A stretch of 64,000 nucleotides of DNA from Vitellaria paradoxa (Eukaryota > Streptophyta > Magnoliopsida > Ericales > Sapotaceae), in NCBI GenBank assembly GCA_019916065.1, contig CM034237.1:43630485-43694484 (forward strand), read 5' to 3'. Of the stretch, positions 21,955 through 33,389 are shown piece after piece (position 1 is the first letter of the stretch; the number at the start of each line of letters is the position of its first letter). The notes below the pieces were generated by a model. The model was not told where the DNA came from. It worked only from the letters and a program-made list of their open reading frames with translations, and did no database searches. Made by a program: the position numbers and the translations under genes.

Positions 21955-22033
21955 CTGCACAAAGAAACAAATAATTAATAAGAAATCAATTATTAAGGTT
22001 AGCATAGGCAGGAAATAAAAACACTAGAGCTAC
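21955..22033 (-). other. Second candidate intron in antisense accessory gene
   Basis: On the minus strand CAGATCAG/GTAGCT opens and TTTCTTTGTGCAG/ACAATC closes a 79-bp T-rich interval. Splicing joins TWPRS to DNRIRKA and removes a run that ends in a stop. It is less certain than the other intron because the exon after it is frameshifted. Confidence 0.55.
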
Positions 22034-23052
22034 CTGATCTGGGCCATGTGATACTGCAGTTATTTAGGAAAACGGTCCTCATTAAGACTGTGCATCCATA
22101 TCCCATGACAACACAAACATTATCTTCTAACCCCTTGATGTTGTCCGGGAGCAAGTGAACTAGGGCTTTATTAGTACAAGAATTCAAGTACCATTTATTT
22201 TCATTTCTTCTAACTTTTTGGATATTGTAGCAATATAATAAATCCCACTCAGATGTATGAAACCCATATTGACGATTAATTTCATCTACCCCACCGACTA
22301 TTTTGTAAGAATTATGGGTAACACACCTAGGGGAAAGGTTGACCCTATAGAGTACTTTACAAAGGAAATGGAGAAACAGAGAACCTCAGATCACATTCTG
22401 TAATGGCTACAATAAGAAAGATACCTAATTCTCGATCCCCTTCTTCAGCGACTATAATATTTACATTATTAGGGATGTTGTATTTCTACTTAAAAGCAAC
22501 AACCCCTTCATTAGTTTTCAATTCCTCAGCTAATCTACCCATTTTGATCCCAAATAAAACATAAAAGAAAATGATGAAGGAAGAAATTGAGGAACTCTGA
22601 TTACTCACCGAAAGAAAATTTCAAATTAGGGGTGAAATTATAGGAGGGAACTTAAGGTTTGCAGAGAGACTTGCAAAGATTTAAGAAATGTGGAAGAATG
22701 TGACTGGCAGAAGCTTGAAATATATAAATATATATGTACATTTCAAAAAGTTAAAAGAGGGTGAATCGGCGGCAAAATTTTCATTTAATGCGTCGTCTGA
22801 AATGATATGAATGCCACGGATGACAACCTATCTTTTAGGATTCGAGTGTGGTACTGTTTAACATTTTACACGTTGGAAGTAGAAAGGGCTTCCACGTGCT
22901 ATAAATCAACCAAAAAGGTAACCAGTCAAAAAAAAAAAAACACACATCAAAAAGTGAAACTATGCTCAGGGATATAAAAAGATTTTATATAAATGAACGA
23001 GGGATAGTCTCAAACTCTTCGTACTCTTCTCTGGTAATAGTTTATCCTGACC

Positions 23053-23064
23053 AAAGTGGGGGCA
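23053..23064 (+). other. Polypurine tract of gypsy element
   Basis: AAAGTGGGGGCA lies immediately before the 3' LTR start at 23065. Confidence 0.75.
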
Positions 23065-23732
23065 TAATATAATTACAAAAATAACTGAGCGCACGTGGTA
23101 TCTTCCTAAACACAAGAGCATAGTATAGAATTATGCTCGGCATTGGTCTAATAATCAATTGACCACCATAATTGGGTCCCATCACTAAGTAAAATTGTGT
23201 TAGTGTAATTATAGCCATAAATACAAAATGATAATAAATGAACTGAATTTATTATCTCATAATTAGCCTGGTTAGTTCATTTGTTTGCAAGTGATAGACA
23301 AATGTGACATCTGAATGCCTCTCAAGACAATATTCTGTCTATTATATTCACTCCTCTCACGTGCGTTTAATATTGAGTGGAAAATATTAACTGTAGAATA
23401 AGAGGTATTTAAAGTAAAGTAAACTGTCATGTACCCTGATATATATATATAATAATTACAATTCAATTACTTATACATTTATTTATTTACTCTATCTTAT
23501 TGTAAATACCAAATTTAATCTGAAAATTCAGGTACACTCACTATTATTAACTGTTTATTTCACTTTTTCTATTACAACTCTCTCAAGCCTATTCTGATTT
23601 TACCATCAAAGAGTTTTTGGTCGGGAACCCTTTTTGACCATTTTCTTTTACTTTTTTTATTATGCGAGCTTGAATTATATTTTTTCAGTTAATATGGTGA
23701 GTAAGTCGGTTAATACTTTTTATTGCCGAATA
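23065..23732 (+). mobile_element. 3' LTR of gypsy element
   Basis: 668 bp, homologous to 8496-9168, preceded by the polypurine tract and followed by the target copy AGGCC at 23733-23737. Confidence 0.9.
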
Positions 23733-23737
23733 AGGCC

Positions 23738-26240
23738 TGTTGTTGGTTTGACTTGTTTATTAAATGACTTCACGTTTATTTTCAAATTCACTTACCTTGA
23801 AAACACAACTATTCATTTTTATTTTTAGAAAATAAGAGTCGAATAAAAAAAAAAAAAAACCAATACAGTGACAGTGTACAGTGGCCTCGAGAAGCACAGA
23901 AGACAAACCTAGGTATAATTCGTACTGACGGCAACTGCAAAGTTAATTTGCATGCATATATATATATACAGTGGAATCCCAAGTGTGGGAATGAAGGTAC
24001 ATCATTATCAGCCTCATGTTAGAAGCTGACAAATGAAAATCTTGCAAATGCCTTTAATTTATACTCAAGGTATCAAAAGACAAATCAGGGTTGTGGAACT
24101 GAATAGACTATTAGTTTCTCTTTACTTGTTCTCTTTCCTCACAGATTCTCCACCCTTCGAATACTCCTCCATGATGGATCCCTCATCGTCTTTTTATTTT
24201 TATTTTTATTTTATTTTTTGATTTTTGATTTTTGCTTTGAAACTTTCGTATATATTAGTCGGTAATTAGGTAGTTAGTATACCACAAAAAAATAAATAAA
24301 TAAATAAAAATCACACAACACGTACTTATTACGCAGCCTTGATCCTATTTCCCGAATGAGTACCTGAAAATAGAAAAAAACAGTTAAGGAAATAAATCAG
24401 GAGTTCTCGACCAATGCTTCTCCGACGAGATAATCGTATAAAAATCTTTGATAAAAAGCGATTCCTCGCTTGCCAGTTGCCATGGAGTGGAAGAACTTAT
24501 AATAAAATGAAATTAACACAACGCCACTAACCCTTTCGACTTTTAAATGGGTAAATGAGATGAGTTCGAATCTCACTTTCTACTTATTAGTTATAATGCC
24601 TGCACATGTTGTTATTATTATACTGTTATTAAATTTAATATAATAATTCAACTAATTTAATATTATAATTTGATTATATAATTTAATATTATTATTTAAC
24701 TAATTTATTATTGTAATTTAATATTATAATAATAATTTAACAAATTTAATTATAATTTAGTATTATACTTTAATATTATAATATTATTAATTTGACAATT
24801 TTAATTAAATTATTAATACTTGTATTTACCGAACTAAAATAAAATAAAATTTAAATTAGATATTTATATATATATAAATATGTATAATAATAACATTGTA
24901 CAAAAAAATTATAAATTAATAGATATTTATATGCATATATGGTTTTGGCTAATATGATAATAATAAATTTGTGAAAAAAATAAATTAGAAATTTATATAT
25001 ATTTATATAAATATAATTTTGGTTAATTCTGTTCCCTAATTTTTATTTGAACAAATTTGTTCCTCAATTTTATAAAGTAACTCAAATAATTCCAACAATT
25101 TACGTCGAATAACTGAACCAAAAATCCAATAATCGCCCCTAAACCCATAAGAAGAAGGAAGTTTGACAACTTAAATACTTATAAATCCTTTATATATAAT
25201 TTCATCTCAGTTGATGTTCCTTAGATAAAGAGATTTATCGTCACAAATATCCAAAAAAAAAAAAAAAATAGAATGCACTGTGTAAATGCAAAATAAGTTT
25301 GGTTCGTTAGCAACAAGTGGAAGGATTTGAGAAAATTATGTATTTATTTTTTAAACTAATTATAAGGGATCACTTGCTTTTTAATTAAACCACTAGGCTA
25401 AAATTATAGCTTGCCTCCTAGCTTTTTATTTATGTGATGAAATTTGATTAGAAAACGTGAGTAACTTTTTGTAACTTTTGATAACTTTTTATATATTTTT
25501 TAAGCCAAACAGACCCTTAACTTGTGCCCTAGCAATATTAAGGGTAATAATTTTAGATAATAATATAAAAATATAAATCAGATAAAGTAAGGTTGTTTGG
25601 AGTTATTTAAATTTGTAAAAGTTATAGTTTCGTAATTTGTGTAGTGAGTAAAAAATTTTTCTTTGTAATTTGTGCAATAAGTAAAAAATTTAAATTTTAA
25701 AAAGATTTGTAGAGATTTAAGAAGAAAAATCTCCAAATGGAACCAATATAAACATTATTAATATAAATATAAATATAAATTTATTGAGACAAAATAAAAA
25801 CACAATACATTACTAATATTTTAATTTAAACTTAATTTTAAATAAATTAATTATTTAACACATTTATTAAATTATAAAATATTTGTTACATAATTAAGCA
25901 TACAAATTCAATGTGAATCCGAACAGGACACAAAGCCAACCATCCGATTGCCATGCACTCTTAAAGGCATTGGGATGACACCAAAGTTTCATGTCTTGGA
26001 GCAGTTGTCTAGGTTTCTAGCTGTCATTTGACTGTACGTAAGGAAAGATAGTAAGGTATGCGTGCATGCTACGTATATAGGTGCACGAAAATTCATAATC
26101 AAAGCAAAAGAATTACAAGGCCTTGTGAGCATAAAGCATGGTCTTCCCTCCACATCTCATTTGAAATAGGGTCGTACATATACATATGCATATGTGTGTG
26201 TATATATGTATATTCGAGAAAGGTGACAGAATCACAACAG
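23738..26240. other. AT-rich intergenic DNA upstream of the CLE gene
   Basis: No gene seen. About 24600-24800 consists of repeated AATATTATAATTTAA-type motifs. The end of a probable MITE (..AAGCCAAACAGACCCTTAA) is at about 25440-25520. About 26180-26212 is an AT/GT-rich simple repeat close to the CLE promoter. Confidence 0.5.
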
Positions 26241-26242
26241 CC

Positions 26243-26248
26243 TATAAA
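26243..26248 (+). promoter_or_regulatory. Candidate TATA box of the CLE gene
   Basis: CCTATAAAGA lies 283 bases before the CLE start codon, the only well-formed TATAAA close upstream. This gives a 5' UTR of about 250 bases; no transcript was checked. Confidence 0.35.
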
Positions 26249-26530
26249 GAGAGCCAATCACCCTTATACTTAAGACTTGAAGTAAAAGAAAACTGGCCAA
26301 AGAAGGAAAAAAAAAAAAAATGAGAATACTTGTCTTGGCCCACACTGATCTCTTGATCTCTCCATTAATTTCTTCTCTCCTTAATTTCCTACATCCTCAC
26401 TGATATCTCCTCCTTTGGAGACCTATATCCAATCATAGCACAACCAAGCTTGTTCTGATTTTTTTTTTCCTCCACCCATATTCTTAGAAGTACAAGGCAT
26501 CTTCTTGCGAAAATTAAAAAGGAAAGAGAT

Positions 26531-28797
26531 ATGGGTAGTCGTGGCAAGAGGGTTTTCAAGGCCCTGTTTGGGGCACTTGCAATTGTGGGAATTATTGGGT
26601 TTCTTTTGGTTGCCATCTTGGAAACTGGAGGAGGAATGAATTCATCAACAACATTAAACTCTCGGAGTGTGGAGATCACGGTAGGAAGAAAGAAGATTGC
26701 TGCCCCTCCTGAGCACCATCTTGCCTACACCAGCAAAAGAAAAATTCCAAACGGACCCGATCCCATACATAACAGGTATATATATACTACGAGTCTATTT
26801 TCATCTTATAAGTGTTATTTTTATTTATTTATTTATTTATTATAATTATTTTTTTTTACAAGTATTAAGATGTGAAATATGCTAGATATGCATAATAAAT
26901 ATTCAAAACTTGTATGGTTCATGGAAGACCTAATTATGACTACTTATTTACTTAAAATAGCCTCTCCATGATAAATATTTAGCTTTGGAGCAGTGGTAAT
27001 TAAGGTTTTCGATTACAATATGGAATCCTTGGTACAAACTGTTACACACATTTGACTCTTTCCAAAACTTGTAATGCCCGGGCCTCTCCTACACTAGCCA
27101 GTTTGTCCTTATTTTGTATTTTTATTTTTATCTTTTTTCTGAATTAAAGTAGTGTGTATACCTAAATCTGATTTTTGAAAGAATTTTTGATCATTATGTT
27201 TTTAGCAAAACCAAAGTTGTTTTGTCTGTCCTTTAATTTCACAGACTTCAATTCTGCAACTTCGTTTGCTCATAAATTTCAATTTTGATCATATATATAT
27301 ATATATATATATATCTTCTTGCGTTGAACTGGCAACCTGGAGTACTGTTACATCAAGTCTATGTTTCTGGTTCTCAATTAAGGTGCCATCATCAAAGCTT
27401 ACTGTATGTAACAAACTTCTGTCTTCACCTCCATCAAACCATGCAGAGAAAAGAAAAGGGAAAAAAAAAAAAAAGGCTGTCATTTTACTTTATTCCATCT
27501 CTTAATCATGTTACTAAAGCCACTTAACATTTCATTTTATTCTCCACATTTACAGGCCTTTAAACTTTCCATGTGCCTTTCTTTCCCTTTTTTTGTTCAA
27601 TTTGAACTAGCGAGAACCTCAGTCACAAGAACTAAGAATATATGCTCTAGTGTACAGCTACACTGAAGGAAGCATCAATGGGTAGCTTTATATATATAGA
27701 CATATATATATATATATATATATTGCAGTATTTGTGTACATCCAAAAGAACAAAATATATATATATATATATATGGCAGGATTGTTTACACTCCACTTTT
27801 AATTTTTTTTCTCTACTCTATTTTTTATAAAAAAAAATTATATTATACAATTGCCTTCATGTCATATTGTAACTTATATATTTTTATGAAATACCACAAA
27901 TACTCTTGAAATTGAAATCAATGCATTTATGTAATACTTCGATCATGACATATAACATGAGGGCAAGTGTATAATTTACTTTTCCAATAACAAATAAAAT
28001 AGAGTGAGAGAAGTTAATAGTAGAGTCCAGATTAGCCCAAAAATCAGACAAGTGGGGAATTCACTTTAGGCTCACTTTTTTAGTGAGGCCCTCTTATGCT
28101 TGATTCTATTCACTAGATTTTTTTTTTTCTGGATTATACTTAATTTAACTTTTGTATTTTAAAAATTTTTAAAAGTCATTATCTCATAAATTTAGTATTA
28201 AATCTACTCACAAGTAATGCACTTCTCGAAAAGTTCTCTCATAGAATAATTATATTATTTTGTAAATATTACATTTATTTTAATTGTGATTTATAATAAT
28301 TATTTTTACTTATCATAAAAATAAAAATAAAATATTTTAATGTCTTTTTCTTAGGCCCCAAAAGAGGTTGGGCTGACCTTAGATGGGGTGTGGATATTAC
28401 TGCCCTAAAAAGAAGCTCCGTTTATTTGTTAGCATCGTTGTCACAAGAGATATATTTCAAATATTGCCAATAGAGGAAAAATTAAAAATATCATAATATT
28501 CTATAATTTAAGGATTTGGAGCAACGGCAAAACTGTTTGATTACAATTCGAAAATATGAGTTGGAAATCTAAAATCAATTTCTCTCTCTATAAAGGGAAG
28601 ATTAACTATACATATATATATATATATATATATGATTTCTTCACACTTTGCAATGTGATATCGACTTTGTTATAATGGTACATATAGTGTAGTACTGCAT
28701 GCGGGTATATGAATATCAATTTGGTATTTTTATTTTGTCCGTCTCTTTTTGCAGGAAAGCTGGGAAATCTAGACAGCCACCTGGTACTCATGCGTAA
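26531..28797 (+). CDS. CLE25: CLE family peptide precursor, CLE25-like, two exons
   Basis: Secreted signalling-peptide precursor of 95 residues. Exons are 26531-26775 and 28755-28797. The intron (26776-28754, 1,979 bp) has GTATAT and TTTTTGCAG ends and splits the Arg codon after the motif. Residues 8-31 (FKALFGALAIVGIIGFLLVAI) are a hydrophobic signal or anchor segment. A variable middle follows, then the 12-residue CLE motif RKIPNGPDPIHN at 70-81 and a basic tail RKAGKSRQPPGTHA to the TAA at 28795. The motif is one Val-to-Ile step from what I recall for Arabidopsis CLE25 and also close to CLE26. CLE peptides are cleaved, often hydroxylated on Pro, and bind leucine-rich-repeat receptor kinases such as CLV1/BAM; CLE25 is linked to vascular and dehydration signalling. 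The orthologue call is inference from motif and tail. Confidence 0.85.
26776..28754 (+). other. Intron of the CLE25-like gene
   Basis: T-rich intron with three long AT microsatellites (about 27287-27314, 27701-27722 and 27756-27773) and another at 28612-28632. No nested gene is seen. It begins after all 12 residues of the peptide motif have been encoded. Confidence 0.8.
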
Positions 28798-30946
28798 TTG
28801 GGCAAGGTAATAGTTTGAGAAGCTTCAGCTAGCTAGGAAAAGGGCAAGAGAGATGACACCAGAGTCGAGACATCTTCATAACATTTGAGGAATCTCTCGA
28901 GTTCTTTTTATTAGTTTTTTTTTTAACTTACACGAATTGTTGCGGTGAGACATTAGGGGCAGTTAAAAAAAAAATCCCAGGATATATTAAAAAGTCTTCG
29001 CAGAAAACCCAAGGTTCAGTGATTTTATTTTATTTTTTGTCTGTCTAGTTGTTTGTTTATTAGAGAGAGAGAGAGAGAGATGAATAGTGATCTCTATATA
29101 TATCTGCATGTAAATTAAATGACTGATGAAGAAATTACTATCATGATGAGAGAGAAAAGTAGATGGAACAGAAACAAAGAAATCTTGTAGTCTACAGACA
29201 CGCAAATGTATATGTATATATATGTACGATGTATCGACCTCTCTATCTGCCAACCAAAGAATATCTTCATTATCTAAACGTAGGGTATGATTTTTTATAA
29301 TTTATTTTATTTTTTTAATGTTATTATATTTGATTTTTATTCTTTTTTTTTTTTTAGATTTTTATTATTTAAACATAAGGTATGATTTTTTTAAATTTTA
29401 TTTTATTTTTCTTTAATATTATTGTATTTGATTTCTATTCTATTTTCTTTAATATTTCATTTCATTCAAATATATAAACTATCATTATATGTTCAATATT
29501 AAAATTAAAAGTGCCATATTTAATAATTTTAAATATGTGATCGAATTATACAATATCGTAAACAAATATTAGTAATAACGTGACACGTTTAAAATAAATT
29601 TTATTAAAATATTGTTTTTATTATTTTAAATATATTTTTTCCTAAAAGATATTATTAATTTCATTATTTGTTGAATGACAATGTTTTTATACTTGTCTAT
29701 TTGTTGAATGACAATGTTTTTATACTTTAGACAATTGTTTAATACAATTCATTTGCATTATTGCATTATAGTACTAAACTTAAAAGTATAATATGAAAAA
29801 TTCATGCACGGCACAGATTTAACATATACAAATGAACATGATACCTAACTACGTATTAGGTTACGTGACACCTAATTGCGAGACACATGTTTTTAAAGTA
29901 TTTAATTTTATTAATTATAATTATTAAGCATTGCTTATCAACTAATATTAAAATTATACATTTAATTTAGATTTAACTATTTTAATTTATAATAACAAAT
30001 ACAACATGCAACAAAATAAATAAATAAAACAAAAAAAAATAATCACCAGCTATTGCAATTAAAAATTCAATGAAAATTACCAATAGATATTTAGAATTAA
30101 TTTAACAATCAAATTCATTCACTTCTGTGTTCCATCTGTTTGTTAAATTTTTAGAATGTATCAAAATTTTGACAGAATAAACTGAAACCGATGACGAAGA
30201 CCAAAGATAAATTAAAAATATAACATACAGAGAGGTATTTGGCGATCTTTTATTTATTTAATTCTCCATTTTTTCATATTTTAAAGCAGAACAATTTGAT
30301 TAATATTTAAGTGTATTTTACGTATACTATTTAATTGAATTTTTATTACAAAAAATATACATTGTTCCCAAATAAATGGTTACAACTTCTTTGTATTAGC
30401 ACATTATATTATACTCAACTTAAAAATATAATATAAAAAATTCATGCATGGCACAGGCCTAATCTATATATATATATATACAGTAGTATTCCGAGATTCT
30501 GGAAACATAGGAGCGCCACGAACACCTAATTTGAAGACATGGTTGTGACACACGTCTGTTCAAAGTATTTTATTTTATTAATTATGATTATCATTAAATA
30601 CTACTTATCTACATTGATGGATATCACTTAATATTTGAACTCTACATTAATTATTATATTAATTTATAATTATACTTTCTTAAAATTATCTTTCATTTTG
30701 TTATGAAATTATCTGAAATATAATTGTCAAAGACTTGTATAGAATTAGAATAATCAAATCATCCATTTTTTTTTTTTTTATTATTCATCATATGTCTATA
30801 TCACATCCATTTTCACAATACCTTTTTATACAGGTATACAACCATAATGGTGAGAATTCTAAAGGATAGAGTTAAGAGAGTTTTAGTGGAGTTATGATCA
30901 ACCATTAATCCATTAATAAATTTATAACACATTTCCTATTCTTTTA
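28798..30946. other. CLE 3' flank and AT-rich intergenic DNA with local duplications
   Basis: The first few hundred bases probably include the CLE 3' UTR; no clear polyadenylation signal was chosen. Direct duplications: about 29277-29360 with 29374-29455 (TAGGGTATGATTTTTT..), a 33-base repeat (TATTTGTTGAATGACAATG) at about 29668-29725, and about 29770-29945 with 30405-30615 (AAAAATTCATGCANGGCACAG..). (GA)n at 29063-29080. No gene. Confidence 0.5.
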
Positions 30947-30962
30947 AATTTTTGTAATACTT

Positions 30963-31153
30963 CGAAGTCAAAAAGGTGTGCTACTTGACACCTTAGCCAG
31001 CCCTCACGCCCCGGCCCCACAAGCACGTGAGAGGGTAAGTCAGGATGACCCAGCGGCCTCCTAGCAGGGAGGTTCGGTCCGCGAGGATTCGAACCCTGAT
31101 GTTCGAAGTCAACTCTGCCTGCCGAGTACCAACTGAGCTACGCCCTGGGGGCT
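30963..31153 (-). mobile_element. tRNA-derived SINE
   Basis: On the minus strand it starts AGCCCCCAGGGCGTAGCTCAG and carries an A box (TAGCTCAGTTGG, 31140-31129) and a B box (GGTTCGAATCC, 31095-31085) of an RNA polymerase III promoter, followed by a GC-rich body. It is flanked by a perfect 16-bp target duplication, AATTTTTGTAATACTT, at 30947-30962 and 31154-31169. GC content contrasts sharply with its surroundings. It is not a working tRNA gene: there is no cloverleaf beyond the head and it has a long unrelated tail. Confidence 0.9.
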
Positions 31154-31169
31154 AATTTTTGTAATACTT

Positions 31170-32151
31170 AAAAAGCAGAAATTTTCGTATCTTCCGTTAC
31201 GAAAAACCCACAAGGCCGATAATGAGCCAACGATGTTAGCCTCCGGGCATTCTGTATATGATAGTACCGTTTTCGTCATGGCCCATTCAAAAAATTGTAG
31301 AGTACTCCATGAGATTCTCTGGTCTCGTAGCAGTCAAAAAAAAAGTTATAAAACAAGAAAAAGGGAAGCCAACGCAAAAAAAAAAAGTGGTCTCTCGCTG
31401 TTGTCCATCTTCGGAGAGTAGTGAAAAAACAAAGTAGCTAGGGTCTATATCTCTAGTCATCTTATATGCTTTCTATGCTCTCTTACCTTTTACTTTTGTC
31501 CTTGAGAAGCGACGGTTTTGGTGCAAAGCAAGTGAGATTCAATAAAGGGCAAAAAAAGAAAAAGGAGATTCATAACTGGAGCTTTGAGTTATTTATGGCT
31601 TGGGGGGGGGGGCGGGAGGGATATGGGTGCAAGACAGCAAGTAAATTATTGAAATTACTTACTTTATTTTGGCTCAATTGAAAAATTCCAAAAGGAAATT
31701 ATTGAAATTAATTCATTAGGGGAGTTTAATTTTGATACTTTGTAAGTCTAAATATTCTTTACACAATTTAAATTCAAAATATGACTTATTCATAATTATT
31801 ATTTTCATATTTTGTTTAAATTACAAAATTATAATGTGTCGTGTTGTATAGCACTACTTGTGCACGTAAAAATAATTATACTAATAGTGTAAAAAAATTA
31901 AAAGAAGCGGAGGACTAATATTGCTCATTGATATTAGCCTACTGCTAACACATGCTGGCCACATGTTTTTATTTTTATTTTTATTTTCTTCTGTTTGAAT
32001 GTGGTTCAACTAGCAAACTTCAATCAACTCAACAATTTCTTTTTTTTTTTTAAGACCGTATGATTCAAATAATAAAAATAATTTTGAGTTATTAGATAAA
32101 ATATTAATTATATTGAATATCAAAATATTTAAAAATAAAATTTATTAATAT
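31170..32151. other. Intergenic DNA, no gene recognised
   Basis: Short open frames at 31233-31421 and 31466-31681 have no recognisable features. A G-run (GGGGGGGGGGCGGGAGGG) is at about 31603-31620. The stretch 31190-31520 is less AT-rich than its surroundings and could be an old gene or element fragment. Confidence 0.4.
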
Positions 32152-33389
32152 TGTTAGTTTTATTTTTATAATTGGCAAAATTAGTGAATAAAACAATAAT
32201 TTCAAATTTGTATTTTTAAATATTTGGCTAAGGTGTCAAAAGCAATATTTTAAAAATCGAACCGTTCATTGAACCGAAAAAGTAATCGGGTCACAGGTTA
32301 ATGGTTCAATCGTCAGTTCAACCGGAATTGAACGGGAGTTGAACCGTGACGTTATAAATATATTTAAATATATAAATAAAATATAAAAATATGTTAAAAT
32401 TATATAATAATTTTAAAAACTTATATTTTTTTCACGTATTCTTCTACTCTGTTTTGTTTTACTAATAAAAAGTGTCAATAAAATATGTTATAAAATAAAA
32501 TCACTTAAAACTAATATATTATATAAGTAAAACCAAGTAAAAATAAGAAACAAAAGTATCAGTGATTTAGTGGGATAATAGTATTTTCCACAAAATAGAC
32601 CCAGGTTTGATTCTAGGCTGGTGCATATTAGTTTATTTGTTTTACCATTCAAAAAAAAAAGAGCCCGGTTCAACCGGCAAAATCAGTACCGGTTCATCGG
32701 TTGAACCGGTGGGTCACCGATTTTAGGCCGGTTCAACCTTTCATCAGGTTTTACTGGTTGACCGGACCGTTTCTTGGACCAATTCCCGGTTCAACCGGTT
32801 GAACTGGCCGATTTGGTCTGATTTTTAAAACAATGGTCAAAAGTATAAGTTTAAGAGTTTTTGAAAAGTTTCCTAATGCGAGATTAAAGATACTTTAAGG
32901 AATGTTACCTAATACAAGGATGAAAAAAGTTTAGGAAAGCTTTCCTAATGTTAAAAGAGATTGGAAAATTTCCTAAAAGATCTTGGAAGTTACAAATTAT
33001 ACGATCTTATGTAGGATTAAATTGCTCAAATGCTCTATATATTGAAACCCTCTCCTGGGGTTTCTATTAGACAAAAAACGTGAGACGAAAACTTGTTATA
33101 TTACTTCAAGAGTTTTCTTCATCTCTTAGCCAAACAATTTCACATATCTGTATTTGTGATCTTTAGAGGTTGAAGATTAGTCTTTCGTTTTATCGTTGTG
33201 ATACGAGCAAAGTTTTAACATAAGAGATCGAGGGTATCAATTGTATAACTTTGTGATTGTAATCTTTATAACTTGATTGATATAGTGAAAGAATCTTGAG
33301 GTTTTACCGGATTGGGTTTCCACGTTAAAATTCTTGTGTCTATTTATTTTTCCGCACTTGTTTATTTGGCTGATTATTTAATACTAACA
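32152..33389 (+). mobile_element. Probable copia-type solo LTR, interrupted by a MITE
   Basis: It begins TGTTAGT (32152) and ends ACTAACA (33389), a short inverted end pair. TCTATATATTGAAACCC near 33040 looks like a TATA box, and GGATTGGGTTTCCACG..TCTATTTATTTTTCCGC near 33310-33357 is typical of copia LTR 3' parts. No target duplication is visible and no internal coding region lies next to it, so a solo or truncated LTR is likely. Without the MITE it would be about 640 bp. Confidence 0.5.
32243..32835. mobile_element. hAT-type MITE
   Basis: Terminal inverted repeats CAATATTTTAAAAATCG and (reverse complement of the right end) CATTGTTTTAAAAATCA are flanked by a perfect 8-bp duplication GTCAAAAG at 32235-32242 and 32836-32843, the hAT signature. 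The interior has clusters of GGTTCAACCGG/CCGGTTGAACC motifs able to fold back. No transposase. Confidence 0.85.

Larger units (their letters stand above)
19930..22540 (-). pseudogene. Antisense accessory gene of the gypsy element, spliced, decayed
   Basis: Reads opposite to gag-pol. Model: exon 1 22540-22034, intron 22033-21955, exon 2 21954-20893, intron 20892-20806, exon 3 20805-19930. Exon 1 starts MGRLAEELKTNEG and contains AITECDLRF, then after a frameshift FLCKVLYRVNLSPRCVTHNS and YGFHTSEWDLLYCYN. This resembles the globular domain annotated in plants as putative gypsy-type transposon protein (my recollection, not searched). Exon 2 holds an acidic stretch and a basic, NLS-like KKRKVEITKKR, then EFAMGVSSLHD. 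Exon 3 is a long coiled coil (LKIELKGKNEALQRKELELK) ending IEKIAKVAKAVALEIA near 19960. Stops and at least two frameshifts break it. Extra antisense frames between pol and the 3' LTR are known in Tat-group elements; the function is unknown. Confidence 0.7.
8496..23732 (+). mobile_element. Ty3/gypsy retrotransposon, RT-deleted, Tat-like, with nested insertions
   Basis: Complete LTR-to-LTR structure flanked by the 5-bp duplication AGGCC at 8491-8495 and 23733-23737. The order is 5' LTR, primer-binding site, gag, protease, integrase, a 3' non-coding region with short tandem repeats, an antisense gene, polypurine tract and 3' LTR. Reverse transcriptase and RNase H are absent: protease runs into the end of the integrase zinc-finger region near 11320-11380. 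Without the nested copia element and its duplicated target (12444-19033) it would be about 8.65 kb. The two LTRs differ by very roughly 15% by eye, so the element is old. The antisense reading frame near the 3' end, together with the gag and protease sequences, suggests the Tat group of plant gypsy elements; this lineage call is inference. Confidence 0.9.

Noticed and set aside
26389..26679. 96-codon open frame on the minus strand opposite CLE exon 1
   Set aside because: It overlaps the CLE coding exon antisense and shows no known features; best seen as a shadow.
31085..31153. tRNA gene on the minus strand
   Set aside because: A and B boxes are present, but the sequence continues into a SINE body and is bounded by a 16-bp target duplication, so it is a SINE head.
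31600..31621. G-run that could form a G-quadruplex
   Set aside because: A single mononucleotide run with one interruption; no gene context to give it meaning.
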